DNA from: Sycobia sp. Sy_11
Taxonomy: Eukaryota > Arthropoda > Insecta > Hymenoptera > Epichrysomallidae
DNA: 64,000 nt
Direction: 5' to 3'
Assembly (NCBI GenBank): GCA_018907035.1
Contig: JACCIC010000151.1
Coordinates: 558,001 to 622,000 of the forward strand
Shown here: one piece after another, positions 21,106-33,686 of the stretch
How positions within the stretch are numbered: the first letter of the stretch is position 1
Layout of the letters: every line of letters starts with the position of its first letter
Notes under the pieces: model-generated
Database searches by the model: none
What the model saw: only the letters and a program-made list of their open reading frames with translations
Told to the model about the DNA's origin: nothing
Program-made: the position numbers and the translations under genes

Positions 21106-23810
21106 TTGAGAAATTTTTTAAATATGTATTGGTTTAATGATATTCAATTATCTTGCCCTGTAAGCGTGTTATCAAGCATTCTGGGGTTATTACAATATTA
21201 TCAGGATGTCATTCAGCGGCTTCAAGAATTCTATTTGTTTGCATCTAGAAAAATGGCTGATAGTAATGATATCATTCGATTGATGGATCGTGTGTCTGCA
21301 GCAATCACATCGATAAACGTAGCGCAAAAAGAGAATGAGAAGATAACTTGGAATGATGTTGAATCTGCTTTCAACTATTGTATAAAATGTGGACTTCTAA
21401 CGAATATCTAACATCAAGATATTGATACATTTTTATATGAAGCATTTAAATTGGTTGAACAGAAAATTAAACTATCTTTACAACATCATACAGCTACTAA
21501 AATTAATACAGTGCTCTCTGCAGAGTATATTGTATCTAAAAATTCAAAGCAAATAATAGAAATAAAGTATTTTAATAAAAAAATTCTGAAATATTTAGTA
21601 CTACGAATTTAAAAGAACGGTTGACAACGCATGTTAAAGAGCCCATTCAATGTGATATGGATGAATTTCAAGAGAAAGATTCTGTTTGGTCGTTGCATTC
21701 TATACTAAAATTAGCTATCAATATGTTTAAATTCAATCCTATAAAAGGTAGCTTATATATTGCACTACCTGCAGCAATAGAAAAAAGACATGCATGTGTT
21801 AATATAAAAAATAATCATAATCAATGCTTTAAATCGTAGTTATATCAGCTTTATATCCAACTAAAGTAAATGTTAATCGACTTTCTGCATATAAGTAATA
21901 TGAAAATGTTCTCAATTTTCAAGATATTGAATTTCCAGTCAAGAAAGAAGGTATAGTTAAATTTGAAAAATATGATCATAATATTTCAATTAATTTATAT
22001 ATGTTGAAAAAGAAAAAAAATGTCTTTCATGTATCTCCATGCTACATAACAGCTATAAAAAAAGCATGTGAATTTACTTATTATACAAGATAACTACAAT
22101 AATGAAAATAGCGAAAGCATAAGTGATGACAATCTCCAACCTTATTATCAGTATGTTTGGATTAAGAATTTATCTCGCTTGATGAGTTCACAATTGTCAA
22201 AACCAAATGGAAAAATTTACCTTTGCGATCGTTGTCTACATTATTTTATATCCGAAAAAAAATGAAAATTGCATAACATTGATTGTGAGGACAAAAATCA
22301 TTGCAATATTAAACTACCGACTGAACAGAATAACATTTTACAGTATAAAAACTTTTCATATAAGGAACGTGTCTCATTTGTTATATATGCAGATTTTGAA
22401 TGTATATTAGAAAAAATAGAAAATCATAAATATGCACAGCCACGACATAAAGCTTTAATGTTGATTTTTATACAAAATATAGTTTTGATGATGCACAATC
22501 TGAATACAAAGCTATAGACAAGTAGATGAAGAAATAGGACTATCGCGTGCTGAATGGTTCACGCAGAAACTACAAGCATTTTCGGAACAAATAGCACAAG
22601 TATATGAGAATCCAAAACCAATAAACAGACTTACAGGTATTGAAATCTTAAATTTTGAAAAAGCAAAAATTTGTCATACATGTGAAAAGAATTTTAATTG
22701 TGAGGATACAAAAGTCCAAGATTATTGCCATCTCACAGGACAGTAAGTTTATGTAGAGTTTTATATTAACGATTTTTTAAAATTTAAATATCAATTACAG
22801 ATATTGAGGTCTTGCGCATGATTCATGTAATTTGAATTATAATGATTCAAAAGTTATACCAGTTGTATTCCACAATTTATCAGGGTATGATTCCCTTTAT
22901 TCATTAAAGAGCTCGCAACAAATTTTGAAGGTTGAGTATATCTTTTACCAGAAAATAAGGAAAAATATATCTTATTTACAAAATATGTAAAAGGCATGGA
23001 CATTAGTTTCAGGTTTTGGATTCATTTCGCTTTATGCCTTGTGCTCTCGATTAATTAGTCTCATATCTAGAAGAGCATCGTATTTTAGAAAATACTTTTA
23101 AAAGTGATTTTCGAACAAACGATCAAATTAATTTAATTAAAAGAAAATAAATCTTCCCATATGAATATGTTTCATCTTTTGATAGACTGCGAGAGGCACA
23201 GCTACCAGTAAAGGATGCATTTTAGAGTAATTTAAAAAATGCAACCATTGCTGATGAAGATAATAAACATGCTCAACTAGTTTGGCAAAACTTAGATATG
23301 AAAACTTTAGGTGACTATTCGGATTTATATTTGAAAACAGATGTATTACTTCTTGTTGACATATTCGAAAACTTTCGAAACAATTGTCTCGAAGCCTACG
23401 GTCTTGACCCAGCACACTATTATACCACGCCCGGTCTATCATGGGATGCCATACGAAAATATTCGAAAATAAAATTAGAATTGCTTACCGATATTGATAT
23501 GCTTATGTTTATTGAAAGAGGTATTAGAGGTGGCATTAGTCAGTGCTCCAATCGATATGGAAAGGCAAATAATAAATACATGAGTAGTGACTTTGATGAG
23601 ACAAAAGAAAATACATATTTACTCTATTATGATGTAAATAATCTTTACGGCTGGGCTATGATACAATATCTTCCTTATGAATGCTTTGAGTGGTTTTAAA
23701 ATATGGATGATGATAATGAAACCAAATTTCTTAATATAGCAGAAGACTCTCGTACTGGATATATACTATAGGTTGATTTAGTATATCCTGAAAGTATGAT
23801 TCTCATAAAG
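21106..23810 (+). pseudogene. Protein-primed family-B DNA polymerase, decayed
   Basis: Remnant of a polymerase of the type carried by Polinton/Maverick elements and related DNA viruses and found in many hymenopteran genomes. Open pieces lie at 21,106-21,411, 21,621-21,839, 22,068-22,265, 22,269-22,517 and 23,298-23,699, in shifting frames with several stops. Seen in order: an N-terminal region, a Cys pair and 3'-5' exonuclease motif with YADFE (about 22,387), a CHTC to CHLTG metal-binding-like block (22,670-22,742), a second exonuclease motif HNLSGYD (about 22,870), and the start of the polymerase domain with DVNNLYGWAM (about 23,630). The later polymerase motifs are missing because a Gypsy element begins near 23,810. 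A 58-bp intron-like gap lies at 22,743-22,800. The copy is dead. Confidence 0.82.
22743..22800 (+). other. Intron-like gap in the polymerase remnant
   Basis: 58 bp beginning GTAAGTTT and ending ATTACAG, within the metal-binding block. Homology on both sides would be continuous if it were removed. Size and splice signals fit a short insect intron. Confidence 0.55.
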
Positions 23811-24635
23811 GCGCGAGGCATGCAGGCCAAGAGTCGCCGAGGGGACGGTGCGCGAGGAGTTAGGGAAGAGAGAGAGAGAGAGAGAGAAGAACTGGCTGCC
23901 ACTTACAGTAAGGTGTAGACGCGTCCGTGGGACCCGCTGGCAGCACTTCCTCGTTCAACCACGCTTTGGTTCGCCGGGAGAGGTGACTATTCCGCTTGTC
24001 AAAAGACCCCGGGATGGGGCGGTTATTCCGCGCAAACGGGATTCGGGCGGCAAGCTCGTCCGCTCCGGCTCGGCAGCAGTGCACGTGGATCACACCCACG
24101 TCAGCGTTACAAACACCCGCGTTCTGTCTTGTACACTCCACGAAGATGAGGGACGTGGTGAGGGGGAATATTAGAACTCGAGGCGTATTCCCAAAACAAG
24201 CACACGAAAAACGAATTAGTCTCGAACGCGCGTATCTCTCGCAGCTCTCGTACTTCAACTGTCAAATTCGCGCGCGCGGCTGTGTCTCCCCACTACCCGC
24301 TCTCTCTCTCTCACTTACCTCTCCGCAGGTGGATTCGTGCGTTGGCCTGTAACAGATATCTATTAATATTTACATTTAAAAATATATATACATATTTACA
24401 GGGCTACGACAGGAGAGAGAGCATAGGAACGTGGGAAAGCAAGCGTACGCGCTGCTTGCGTTCCCCGTCACACGCCCACCCTCCAGACGCTGGTAGCCGA
24501 AGCGTGGCAGCTCGACCGAACATCTCTCTCTCATGTTGACCATCGTGTCAAGATAGGGATCACTACACAATAAATAACTGGGAAATGTCTTAATGAGAAG
24601 AGGATGGAAAATAAAGCCGCAGGTGCATTATGCAC
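23810..24635 (-). repeat. Probable 3' LTR/UTR region of Gypsy element 1
   Basis: G/C-rich sequence lying beyond the pol end of the minus-strand Gypsy element, with GA and TC tracts (23,864-23,887, 24,300-24,320, 24,412-24,422). It abruptly ends the polymerase remnant on its left. No second copy exists in the window, so LTR boundaries cannot be fixed. Several antisense ORFs here are composition artefacts. Confidence 0.5.
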
Positions 24636-27600
24636 CTATATAGCCTCATGACGGGCCTTAGCTTGGCCCCGAGTGCGGCGGGGGGATTGGTCGCGCGGTA
24701 GTGCTGAGCACTGGCTTCTCCTGGGGTCACCTACTTTCCGCTTTACATGGGGTATGCCACTATTGCAGGTGGTTTCGCGGCTTTGGGGCTCCGCAGGGGC
24801 TCGTGCTTGCATCCTTCGACGAGTTATGATTCGCGGCCTACGCGATCTCCCTAACCTACGCGGCGTGGTATCGGCATTATGTCGCGTGGCATTGCCCGCG
24901 AGAGTATCGCTTCGCACGCTCGTACCGGGATTACAATGAGGCGCGCCGTCGGGGCGCCGTACGCTCACCAGGGGTGTTTCAACGCGGTTTCGCTCGCTCG
25001 CCTCGACATTACAATCAGACGCATCGCAATCACGCTCTTCGCCCGATGGCTCTTCCGTGTCGGAGCCGTTATCATCTTCGGGGTCGTGGTCTCGATTGTA
25101 GGGCTTCAGATCGGCGACATGATATTTACAAACATCTCTTCCCGTAGAGTCGATCAGTCGATAGACATTTGTGCCGAGTTTCTCCATGGTAAAGGACCCG
25201 TTGAATTTCGGGGCAAGCTTGGCGCTGACGCCTTGTATGCCTGACGAGAGGATGCGATTACGCGACCATACGCGATCGCCAATCGCTTAATGAACATCGC
25301 GACGTCTCGCATTATAATAGCGAGCTTGCTTTGCCTGTGCTTTCTGCGAGTTTTCCGCTGCCTTTAGATGGAGATCGGATAACTTCTCCATGCGCTCTTT
25401 CCAATGCTGAAGAGCAGCCTCTTCTTGCGCAACTTGCGCGCGCTGCTCCTCCTGGCGATGATGTGTGCCAGGGGCTGAGGGGTGACGACCCGTGTTAAGG
25501 AAGGCCGGACTGACGCCAATGGAGTCTTATACGGATGTGTTGTACGCAAACATCAGCTCGGCGATATGGGCATCGCAGGTACTATGAGATTCCTCAGTGA
25601 AGGCGATTATCGCGGTCTTCAGAGTTCTATTGACCCTCTCTACCGGATTGGCTTGAGCGTGATAAGGGGGTATTGTTCAGTGCTCCACCCCACGCTCCAC
25701 AAGGAATTTCTCGAGAACCTTATTACGACATTCGGTGCCATTGTCCGATAGGAATATTTCGGGCGTACCAAAGCGTAAAAATAGGCGATCTTTCAACTCG
25801 CGGCGAATCGTTTGCGCATTCGCCTATCGGATAGGGATGCACTCTACCCAGCAAGTGAATAGATCCATGAAGACGGGTAAGTACTCGTATCCTCGTAGAT
25901 ATGTGTAGATCGTGGAAACGGACCCATCACGTTTCCAGCTACTACTGCCCAAGGGCGGGTGACTGTTAGATGGCTCATCAGGCCAGCTGGTGCAGCCTGC
26001 TGTACCTTACATTGCTGGCACACAGTGCAGTCACGGACAAATTGTGTCACATCTTTGTGCAGTGAGAGCCAATAGTATGATCATGCAATACGGTCGTATG
26101 TGTTATGGCGTCCGAAACGACCAGCTGTGGGCTCCTCATGACATTCATGATGAACGGTACGGCGATGTTCTTTAGGCACGACCAATGTCCACGCATCCTG
26201 GTCATCAACTAGATCTTCGATGGCAGGATTGGGATGGTAGTAGTATAGTCGTTACCCAACGACTTTCCAGCATGGGTGGTCGGTCGGATCACTCACCACT
26301 TTCTTACGAAGGCGCAAATACCAGGGGCCTTGCACATCGGTGACGCCGAGGGAGGCGACTTTGCAGGTCCAGAGAGGGCGTCTGGTACACAATTTAAGGT
26401 ACCTTTCCGGTGGATGACTTCATAGTCATACCCCTGTAATTCCAAGGCCCAACGAGCGAGACTGCCCGTGAGGTTGCGCAATGAGTGCAGCCAACGAAGG
26501 CTGTTATGATCGTTTATCACATGGAAATGATAGCCCTCGACCTACGGGCGAAATTTACGCACAGCTTATAGCACGGCGAGGCACTCACGTTCGGTGACCG
26601 AGTAATTACGCTCAGCTGCAGTTATCGTGCGACTAGCGTAGGAAAGCACGCGCTCCACGCCACCAACTTATTGCGTGAGCACGGCGCCTAGTCCCGAGTC
26701 GCTGGCGTCCGTCTGAATGACGAACGTTTCTCCGAACGACGGTCGAGAAAGGACTGGTACAGATGCGACGAGTGCCCGGATCTGTTCGAAGGCTTGCTAC
26801 TGCTCTTCTCCCCAATGATACTTGATGTTCTTCTTAGTTAATCGGGTGAGAGGCTCAGCAAGCGTTGCAAAGTTCTCTAAGAACTTGCGAAACCAGAATG
26901 AAAGGCCTAGAAACCTACGGAGCTGCTTCAGGGTTCTTTGGTGCCGCGTAAGTCAAGATTGGTGCAATCTTATCCGGATCGGGTCGGAAACCGTTACGAT
27001 CTACGAAGACGCCGAGAAACCATACCTCTGCGAGTCCGAATTTGCTCTTCTGCCTATTAATGGTCAAGCCGGCATCGGAAAATCGTTGCAGAATATGTTT
27101 AAGCCACCTGAGGTGCTCGTGAAAGCTCTCCGTAGCGATGATCACATCGTCGAGGTAGGCGAAGGCCACCGGCTCCATTTCAGTGCCGATCAGCTTGTCG
27201 CTTAACTGCTGAAAGGTGGCAGGGCCACCGGCGACACCATATGGCATACGGGTCCATTCGAATAACCCCATGCCTGGAACCGTGAAGGCAGAGAGGTGTC
27301 GCGATTCCTCACGAAGAGGGGCCTGATGGTAGGCGCTGCTGAGGTCCAGTGTGGAGATGTATCGCGCATTTCTCAGTTTCCGTAAGATTACGTCTATGTA
27401 AGGGAGCGGATACGCGCTAACCTTGGACACGGAGTTCAACTGGCGATAGTCCACGCAGAATCGGTAGCTCCCGTCGCTCCTGCGAACCATCACGACGGGG
27501 CTAGACCACTCGCTGGTCGATCTGCGAATTACGTCTTGATCCAGCATTTTGTGAACTTGCGCATGCATCTCCAGCTCTATCTTCTGAGAGACTGGATAGT

Positions 27601-28150
27601 AACGCTGCTTAATCAGCTTAGCATCGCCGACATCGATCACGTGGTCGGTCAGATGCGTGCAGCCCAGAGGGTGAACAGCCGGGGGCAGCATCCGGTCGAG
27701 GAGTTCCTCGAGAGCTCGAAGTTGACTATCGTCAATGTCAGCCAAGCCTATAGAGGCAAGCGAATACGCCGAGGTAACTGAGACGATGCAGAGTTGTAGC
27801 GGAACGAAATCCGCAGCACCCTCGATCGACATGGTGTTGTCGCGCGAGTTGATGACCGCATTGAAAGCACGGTAGAAGTCTGCATCGAGCAGACAGTCGT
27901 TTTCCAAGTCTGGAATTATGATGAAGTCTAGCTCCATTTCAACGTCTGCAATGGCACACGAAAGGGCCAGCTGGCCTATTATCGGCTCAATTTTTCCCAT
28001 AGCGAGTCGAGCGCCAGATCCAGGAAAGGGTCGAACTAGACGACCGAGGCCAGATGCAATCTGCAGGCCGATTCGAGAGCTGTACAAGCAGCCCCTGCAT
28101 CGAGCAGTGCATGGATGCGAAACTCGCCTATGCCCACCTGTACCCACTAT
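24636..28150 (-). pseudogene. Gypsy element 1 pol, decayed
   Basis: Minus-strand polyprotein of a Ty3/Gypsy retrotransposon. The best open part, 28,147-26,915, covers the end of protease and most of the reverse transcriptase (RFCVDYRQLN, YISTLDLSSAYHQ, FAYLDDVIIA), with the YLDD catalytic box intact. The protease active site lies in another frame near 28,090 and reads LLDAGA instead of DTG/DSG. RNase H follows down to 26,293 with several premature stops. Integrase has CTVCQQC zinc residues and SDNGTE, but the first catalytic Asp is Asn (VAGNVMGP, near 25,920). The C-terminal tail is open at 25,187-24,636 and is rich in Asp/Glu, then Arg. Multiple stops and frameshifts make it non-functional. 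Confidence 0.88.
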
Positions 28151-29230
28151 CGTGAATACCGATCGGGGTCAACACTTGTGGCTGAATCAGCAGAGTCACG
28201 GTCGTGATGCTTCTTCTTTACAGACAGGAGGGGGCAATCATCATTACCCGGTGTCCTCGCAGCTGCCTCTCGAGCGAGCTCGATTAGCCGATTATGCTCG
28301 TAATCTTCTCCCGCGGAACTAGCTTCTGTATCTCCGGGAGTAGATTACGATAAATAAGGGCGACCTGTTTGTCGTCCGATCATGGTTCTTCGTACTGATT
28401 TAGGATAGTCAACAAACAGAACACGTAGTCACGTGTTGGCTCGCGCTTGGGCTGTGTACGCCGCTGAACTTCGCTATCTTCACGTTTTTTCCTTTGGCCC
28501 ATTGAATCAGATTTTCCATTGGCGCACGGTTTTACCAATGTCCGTGCGCTGGGCCAAGGTGCGTGAGAGCATTGATCGCGTTATATTCGTCGGCGAGCTC
28601 ATCACATCTCGATCCATGTGATGCCCCCCCTTTTAGGCCCTTAGTACCGAGGGTGGCAAGGAGCCGTGAACGTAGGCTCGCCGGTCGACCCTGAGAGTCT
28701 ATTGCTGTTCGAGTCTTTGTAATTTTCTAAGTACTAGAGATCGTACGTGTCTTGGAAGGTTACACGATCGCGTCGCGGCATGTTAGCCAGCGTAGCATGC
28801 ATTTCATTTTGCCGCTGCTGCAGATCTTGAACAGTGCTGTTCTGTTGCCGCATCTAAGTTTGTAGCATAGTCTGTAGATTGTGTAATGCATGACTGATTG
28901 CTACATTGTTTTCGGGTCAGCAGACTGAGGCTCAGCTGCTGCTTCCGACGCATGGGATGCGACTTGCGCCTGACGTAGAATATCATTCGTGACACACGCA
29001 TCGGGAGGCGTAGCTATGCTCGTGATGGCTGCCTGAATCGGCGATTCATTGGCTGTGCTCCATGCAAGCGGTTCGTGCCTGTTGATCTCTGCCAAGCTGA
29101 AATCGATCAGATTTTGTATTTGCTGATCGGCAGCTGTTGTGCTACATCTTTGGCCAGTGCTCGGATTGACTTCCCGAGCCTGCTATGTGTCAGCTGATTC
29201 ATCAGCTTGTTCAGCGTATGTCACCTCCAT
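28151..29230 (-). pseudogene. Gypsy element 1 gag, decayed
   Basis: From a Met near 29,230 an acidic, Ala-rich frame runs leftwards (open pieces at 29,095-28,901 and 29,001-28,804), interrupted by stops, up to the protease region. Position directly before protease and composition fit gag, but no zinc knuckle or other diagnostic motif was seen, so the call depends on context. Confidence 0.5.
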
Positions 29231-29258
29231 TTTATTTAAGATATATGTTTTCGTTGCG

Positions 29259-29507
29259 TCACGAGATTACGATTACTTTTAACAGATTTTTATCTCTGCG
29301 CGCGCGTGATTTTACAAAATCATCACCACTCTCGCATTCCACAAAGTTTCCCGGGCTATAATTTCCTGCCAGTCTGCGGTATAGCCTGGTAGCCCTTTGA
29401 AATTGGGAACCATCATTTTTTAATTCTAGTTCCGTCGTAATGATGTTTGTCTCCTCCTCGCATAGGCTTTGGAGCCAGTCATTAAAGTCGTTTGGCGGGT
29501 TTGCCAT
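29259..29507 (-). CDS. Small ORF upstream of Gypsy element 1 gag
   Basis: 82 codons, an acidic N-terminal half with a Cys and Trp (DWLQSLCEEE), then a basic tail. It lies in the expected leader of element 1. I recognise no domain. It may be a leader ORF, part of gag displaced by a frameshift, or chance. Confidence 0.3.
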   Translation of the reverse strand: MANPPNDFNDWLQSLCEEETNIITTELELKNDGSQFQRATRLYRRLAGNYSPGNFVECESGDDFVKSRARRDKNLLKVIVIS

Positions 29508-29509
29508 CT

Positions 29510-30510
29510 TTTATTTATTTAGTTGACGCAAAGCTAGAGGAAGACAAACGAACAAACAAAATAAAAAAAAAACAACGTGAGAGAAGGAAGCACGGAACAG
29601 CATGAACAAAAATTCTTTGTTCCTTGTTTATAATTATAAAAATAAAAAAAAAAAAGAAAAATAGAATAGAGCGAGAAATTTCAAATCAATTAATTACAAT
29701 TGTTATATCAACTGCAAAATTAATTAATGCATTTGGTAAATAATAAATTTCTCGGTCGTCCTTCTTCAGCAATTCGAAAACGGCAAAACCAATAGAAATC
29801 GTAGAAATATAAATTCTAGGGATTTTAGAAATCATAAAATAGAAAACAAATTTGAGAGAATTTTTTACTTAATTTATTAATTAAATAATTAATAAATATT
29901 AAATTATTCATTGTGTTAAATAATTAAAATAATCCAATGAATCAATTATTTAATAAACTGTTTAGTGTTCGTTGTTTTCCTTGCTCAAAAAAAAGAAAAC
30001 AAAGAATAAAACATTCTTGTTCAGCAAGTATTTCGAAACCGACAATGTGGAGAGACAATGGATTGCGAGGGCGCAAGCGCAAAAATTATATGCGACTAAT
30101 GCAAAAAAGAAATATGTAAGAAACAGAAAAAAACCAAAAATTTTATTTTCACGACAAAAGTAAGAGAAAAAAAAATTTTCCAAATATTTTCCAAAAATTT
30201 TCCGAAAAAAACAGATTTTCTCTTTTTTCCATTCATAAATATTCATTTAAAAAGAAAAAAAAATTTATTTTTGCATTTTCGGAAAAGTTTTATTTTTCAA
30301 TTTTAAAAAAAAAAAATTTTATTTTGAAAATTCAAAAAAAAAAATTTTTGTTTTTGTATTTTTCAAAAAATTTTATTTTTCAATTTCAAAAAAAAAAATT
30401 TTATTTTGAAAATTTAAAAAAAAGTTTTGTTTTGGTATTTTCGAAAAATACATATTAATATCATTAATTACATTTATTATCCTAATAGCTTATATATTAG
30501 CATAGTTTAT
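29510..30510. other. A/T-rich low-complexity stretch
   Basis: Long A and T homopolymer tracts in alternating blocks (about 30,160-30,440, aaaaaaattt/ttttattt patterns). Short ORFs here on both strands are translations of these tracts. No LTR partner for element 1 was found, so its 5' LTR is missing or unrecognisable. Confidence 0.6.
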
Positions 30511-30515
30511 TATTT

Positions 30516-31824
30516 GATATGCTGGTTGGATACGCAGATGAGCTAGCAGCTGTCATCATCGCTAGGGATTATGACGCTGCACAGATGCGACTCAATCAGG
30601 TGATGCGTCGCGTGGAGGGATGGATGGAGAGCAATGGGTTAGAACCGGCGGCGGCGAAAACGGAGATCGTGCACCTGACTATGAAACGTATCCCAAAGAT
30701 ACGTCTAATGCAGATTGGAGACACGACGGTGAGTACCAAAGCAGCCGTAAGGTACCTGGGGGTGACGCTTGATTCCAAGCTGACCTTCTGGGACCAAAAA
30801 AGTGGCGGATAGAGCTGCCCGAATGACAGCGCAACTTAGCAGCTTGATGGCCAATGTCGGCGGCCCAGCACCCTGCAAGCGGCGCCTGCTCATAAGGACA
30901 GCTGAATCCATCATGCTATATGGCACGGGGGTATGGGCCGATGCACTGATGGCCCAAAATTATAGGAAAAGAATGGCGGCAGTGCAGCGTAGAGGTGCAC
31001 AACGCATCGCGAGCTCCTACAGTACGATCTCCGAATCGGCGGTGCTGGTAATCGCATGTGTTATTCCGATTGATCTGCAAGCACAAGAAAAGAAAATTGT
31101 CCACCAGGATAAAAAGATACTCGGCAGAATAGAGACAGCTGCACGGGCCAGAGCTACCACGATGACCGAATGGCAGAAGCGATGGGAGTGGGATCCGCGC
31201 GGCCGATTGACGGCTCGACTGATCAATCAGTTAAAGCCATGGTTCCTAGAGGTCGCACGAAAAGGTTAATTACCACCTTATGCAGCTTTATCGGGGCACG
31301 GTCGGTTTCGATCCTATCTCCACAAGATGGGGAAGTACCGGATCCAAGCTGTCCCCACTGTCGCGCTTCACGAGACGATGCGCTTCACACGTTTTTTTTA
31401 GTGCGAGGTGTTTCGCCTCGAAAGGGAGTGCCTCTGGAGAGATATAGGGCCATGTGGGCGGGAAAATATCATCCGGCTGATGCTGGAGAGCCCGGAGAAG
31501 TGGTCCAGGATTTTCAAGTTTTGCAAGGCCACCCTGGACCATAAACGAAGGATGGAAGAAGGATAGGATGGCGCAGCCAAGAAGTAATGTCCTCATAGAC
31601 GATTTCTGGACTGCATTTACGCCATAGTGAGGAGGTCTCCTCGGTGCACGCCTGCCGACCCCGACTTGTAGCTCTTTTCAGTGTTGTGAGAAGCAGTCGA
31701 GGGGAATGCACTGAGGAGGTAGTTTTTTATTGGATATGCCCTCACAAGTGAGTCCTAGATACCCGGGGACCGATCCCCGGGATCCATAAAGGATTTTTCT
31801 CCTCCTCCTCCTCCTCAAAAAAAA
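30516..31824 (+). mobile_element. 5'-truncated R1-like non-LTR retrotransposon
   Basis: Starts inside the reverse transcriptase and ends in a CTCCTCCTCCTCCTC run followed by eight A, the normal signature of target-primed reverse transcription with 5' truncation. Coding fragments run to about 31,544, followed by a 3' UTR of about 280 bp. Confidence 0.82.
30519..31544 (+). pseudogene. R1-like reverse transcriptase C-terminal fragment
   Basis: Open segments 30,519-30,812, 30,802-31,269 and 31,170-31,544 lie in different frames. The first starts at the catalytic box, which reads YADE where YADD is expected. Then come the thumb-like RYLGVTLDSKLTFW block, an RRLL...LYGTGVWAD block and a C-terminal cysteine motif (CPHCRASRDDALHTF), all typical of R1/Jockey-group ORF2 proteins. 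One frameshift lies near 30,805, and there is a stop at 31,269. Not functional. Confidence 0.85.
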
Positions 31825-32019
31825 TGTATACATCCTTACATTCGTTTTCGCTTATTATATTATTTTATATTTAATCGGTTATTCTAAATTTTATACGTTA
31901 TGTTAGTACATAACGTAATAGTGCGGTACCTTACGCTCGCGTTTACTTTTCCTTATCGTAGTCTCCTTTTCTTTATTTTTATTTAAGTCACTTACATTAT
32001 TTTCGCTTATGTGAAATTA

Positions 32020-32337
32020 CTTTAATTGTACTTTTGTCGACTGCTTATATACAAATTAATAAATATTTTTTCATTGGTCTTACAGTCAAATCAAATCAAT
32101 CGAAAACAATACGTAACCATATCAATACATATCTACATTAACATTAATACATCAATACACAAAAATAATAAAAATAAAAATTAAAAATTATAATGACAGT
32201 CAGACTGTCATTATATACAGTCACCCCCGTAGACTAATCTAATTGAAGATCCAGTCCAACATTTTGAGCTCGCTACGGCTCCTCATTAGGGACTTAAGAC
32301 TCAAGACTGTAAGACCCATGAAAAAAATATTTATTAA
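32020..32337 (-). mobile_element. 318-bp Penelope-type copy from spliced RNA
   Basis: Flanked by a 12-bp target duplication TATGTGAAATTA (32,008-32,019 and 32,338-32,349). It holds only the terminal non-coding part of the Penelope-like element at 54,940-59,253. Compared with both copies there, the 70-72 bp GT-AG intron is missing exactly at 32,238/32,239. The right end is the inverse of the left-hand terminal motif (ttaataaatattttttcat), so both outer ends are 3' ends. A decayed hammerhead-like motif lies at 32,253-32,294. Confidence 0.85.
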
Positions 32338-32339
32338 TA

Positions 32340-33120
32340 TGTGAAATTAGTTTGAGACATATATAGATATGATTCATTTAGCGTTTCTGGCTCTTGTTCG
32401 ATTTCTGTAGTATGACTTATACAAATTTTTAGTCGACTAACGTGGGCTGTTGTTGTTCGTGAGTCTACATCGGAACTTGATAACCTTTTTATTCTATAGG
32501 TATCAGAGGGTAAAACCTCAATTATTACCATCGGACCTCTGAATTTTGACTGTAGATTCCACGAGCCTCCTGTTGCATTTGTATTCGTTTTAATATATAC
32601 AATGTCACCGAAATTATACTTGATATTTTTAATACGGTTCTTATCATATCTAGATTTATACTCTTTTTGATTTTCAGTTATCTTGTTTCTGATATTATTT
32701 TGTATTTCAGTCGATGGACAATATTTTTCGCATTCTATTGTTAAGGTATGCTTTAAGCCATCCTCATATCTAGATAAGTAGCCATATAATACCTTGAACG
32801 GAGGAGTCCTAGTTGACTTGCAAACAGTAACGTTTAAGTCATTTTTAATGTCTTTAATGTTTTTGTCCCAAACGTTTTCTCCGTTTGAAATTACATTAGC
32901 CCTCATCGCGGGTAGTATCGTTCCATTTAATCTTTCCACTAGTCCATTTGCCTATGGATGCCTACTTGAATTAAGGGTATACTTTATGCCATATTTTTCG
33001 CAAAATTTCGAAAATAAATCTGACGTAAAGGCAGTTCCCCGATCAGAGATTATTCATACCGGTGCACCGAATGATCTTATAAATAGTTCAATATTTTAAT
33101 CGTAGTCAATAATTTGACGT
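32340..33120 (-). pseudogene. Gypsy element 2 integrase C-terminal part
   Basis: Open at 32,939-32,334 (201 codons), starting inside the catalytic core near the ERLNGT motif that contains the catalytic Glu. Then come a KVLYGY block, a GDIVYIK block and a KFRGPMVI (GPY/F-like) module. Upstream, the SDRGTAF-type Asp region lies in a broken frame near 33,030. Stops divide the two parts. Confidence 0.8.
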
Positions 33121-33686
33121 CTTTCACCACGTACAGTTGAACGAATTTCGTCAAGTTGTCTATTATACCTAACACATATTTATTTCTTTTATTTGTCGAT
33201 ATAAAGGATCCTAGATGGTCGATTTTAATAATCTCGAAAAGTCGCTTCCCGGGTGGAATCGGATGTAGCTCGCCCTCACCTCTTCCCCTCTTGCCTTTTG
33301 CTAGTATGTATTCAATACAATTTTTTATATGAAGCTTTATTTAGCTACACATCTGTGGAAAATAGTAATACTCTTGTACGCGTCATAGCGTTTTCTCTAA
33401 CCCGAATTGGCTTGCGCAATCATGGTATCGTACCGCTATTAATTGCCCTTTGCCTAAGGTACTACGAACACCTGACGTTCATTTTTATCTACAATTACTT
33501 TTTTATATAATAATCCATCAATTAGCATGTAATTTTGTTGTTTCAACCTGTTCTCCTTTTTAAAAAGTTTTATCTTTTTCCAGTATATTAATTTTCTTCG
33601 ATATCTTTTCAACTTTTCATCTTTTCTTTGAAATCCTAATATTTCTTCTTCCCTTGTTTTGATGGTAAAATTTTTTTGACGAGACT

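Noticed and set aside
23848..25244. Several plus-strand ORFs of 80-120 codons
   Set aside because: Antisense shadows of a G/C-rich Gypsy element whose pol is on the minus strand.
30802..31711. Minus-strand ORFs across the R1-like fragment
   Set aside because: Antisense shadows of the plus-strand reverse transcriptase remnant.
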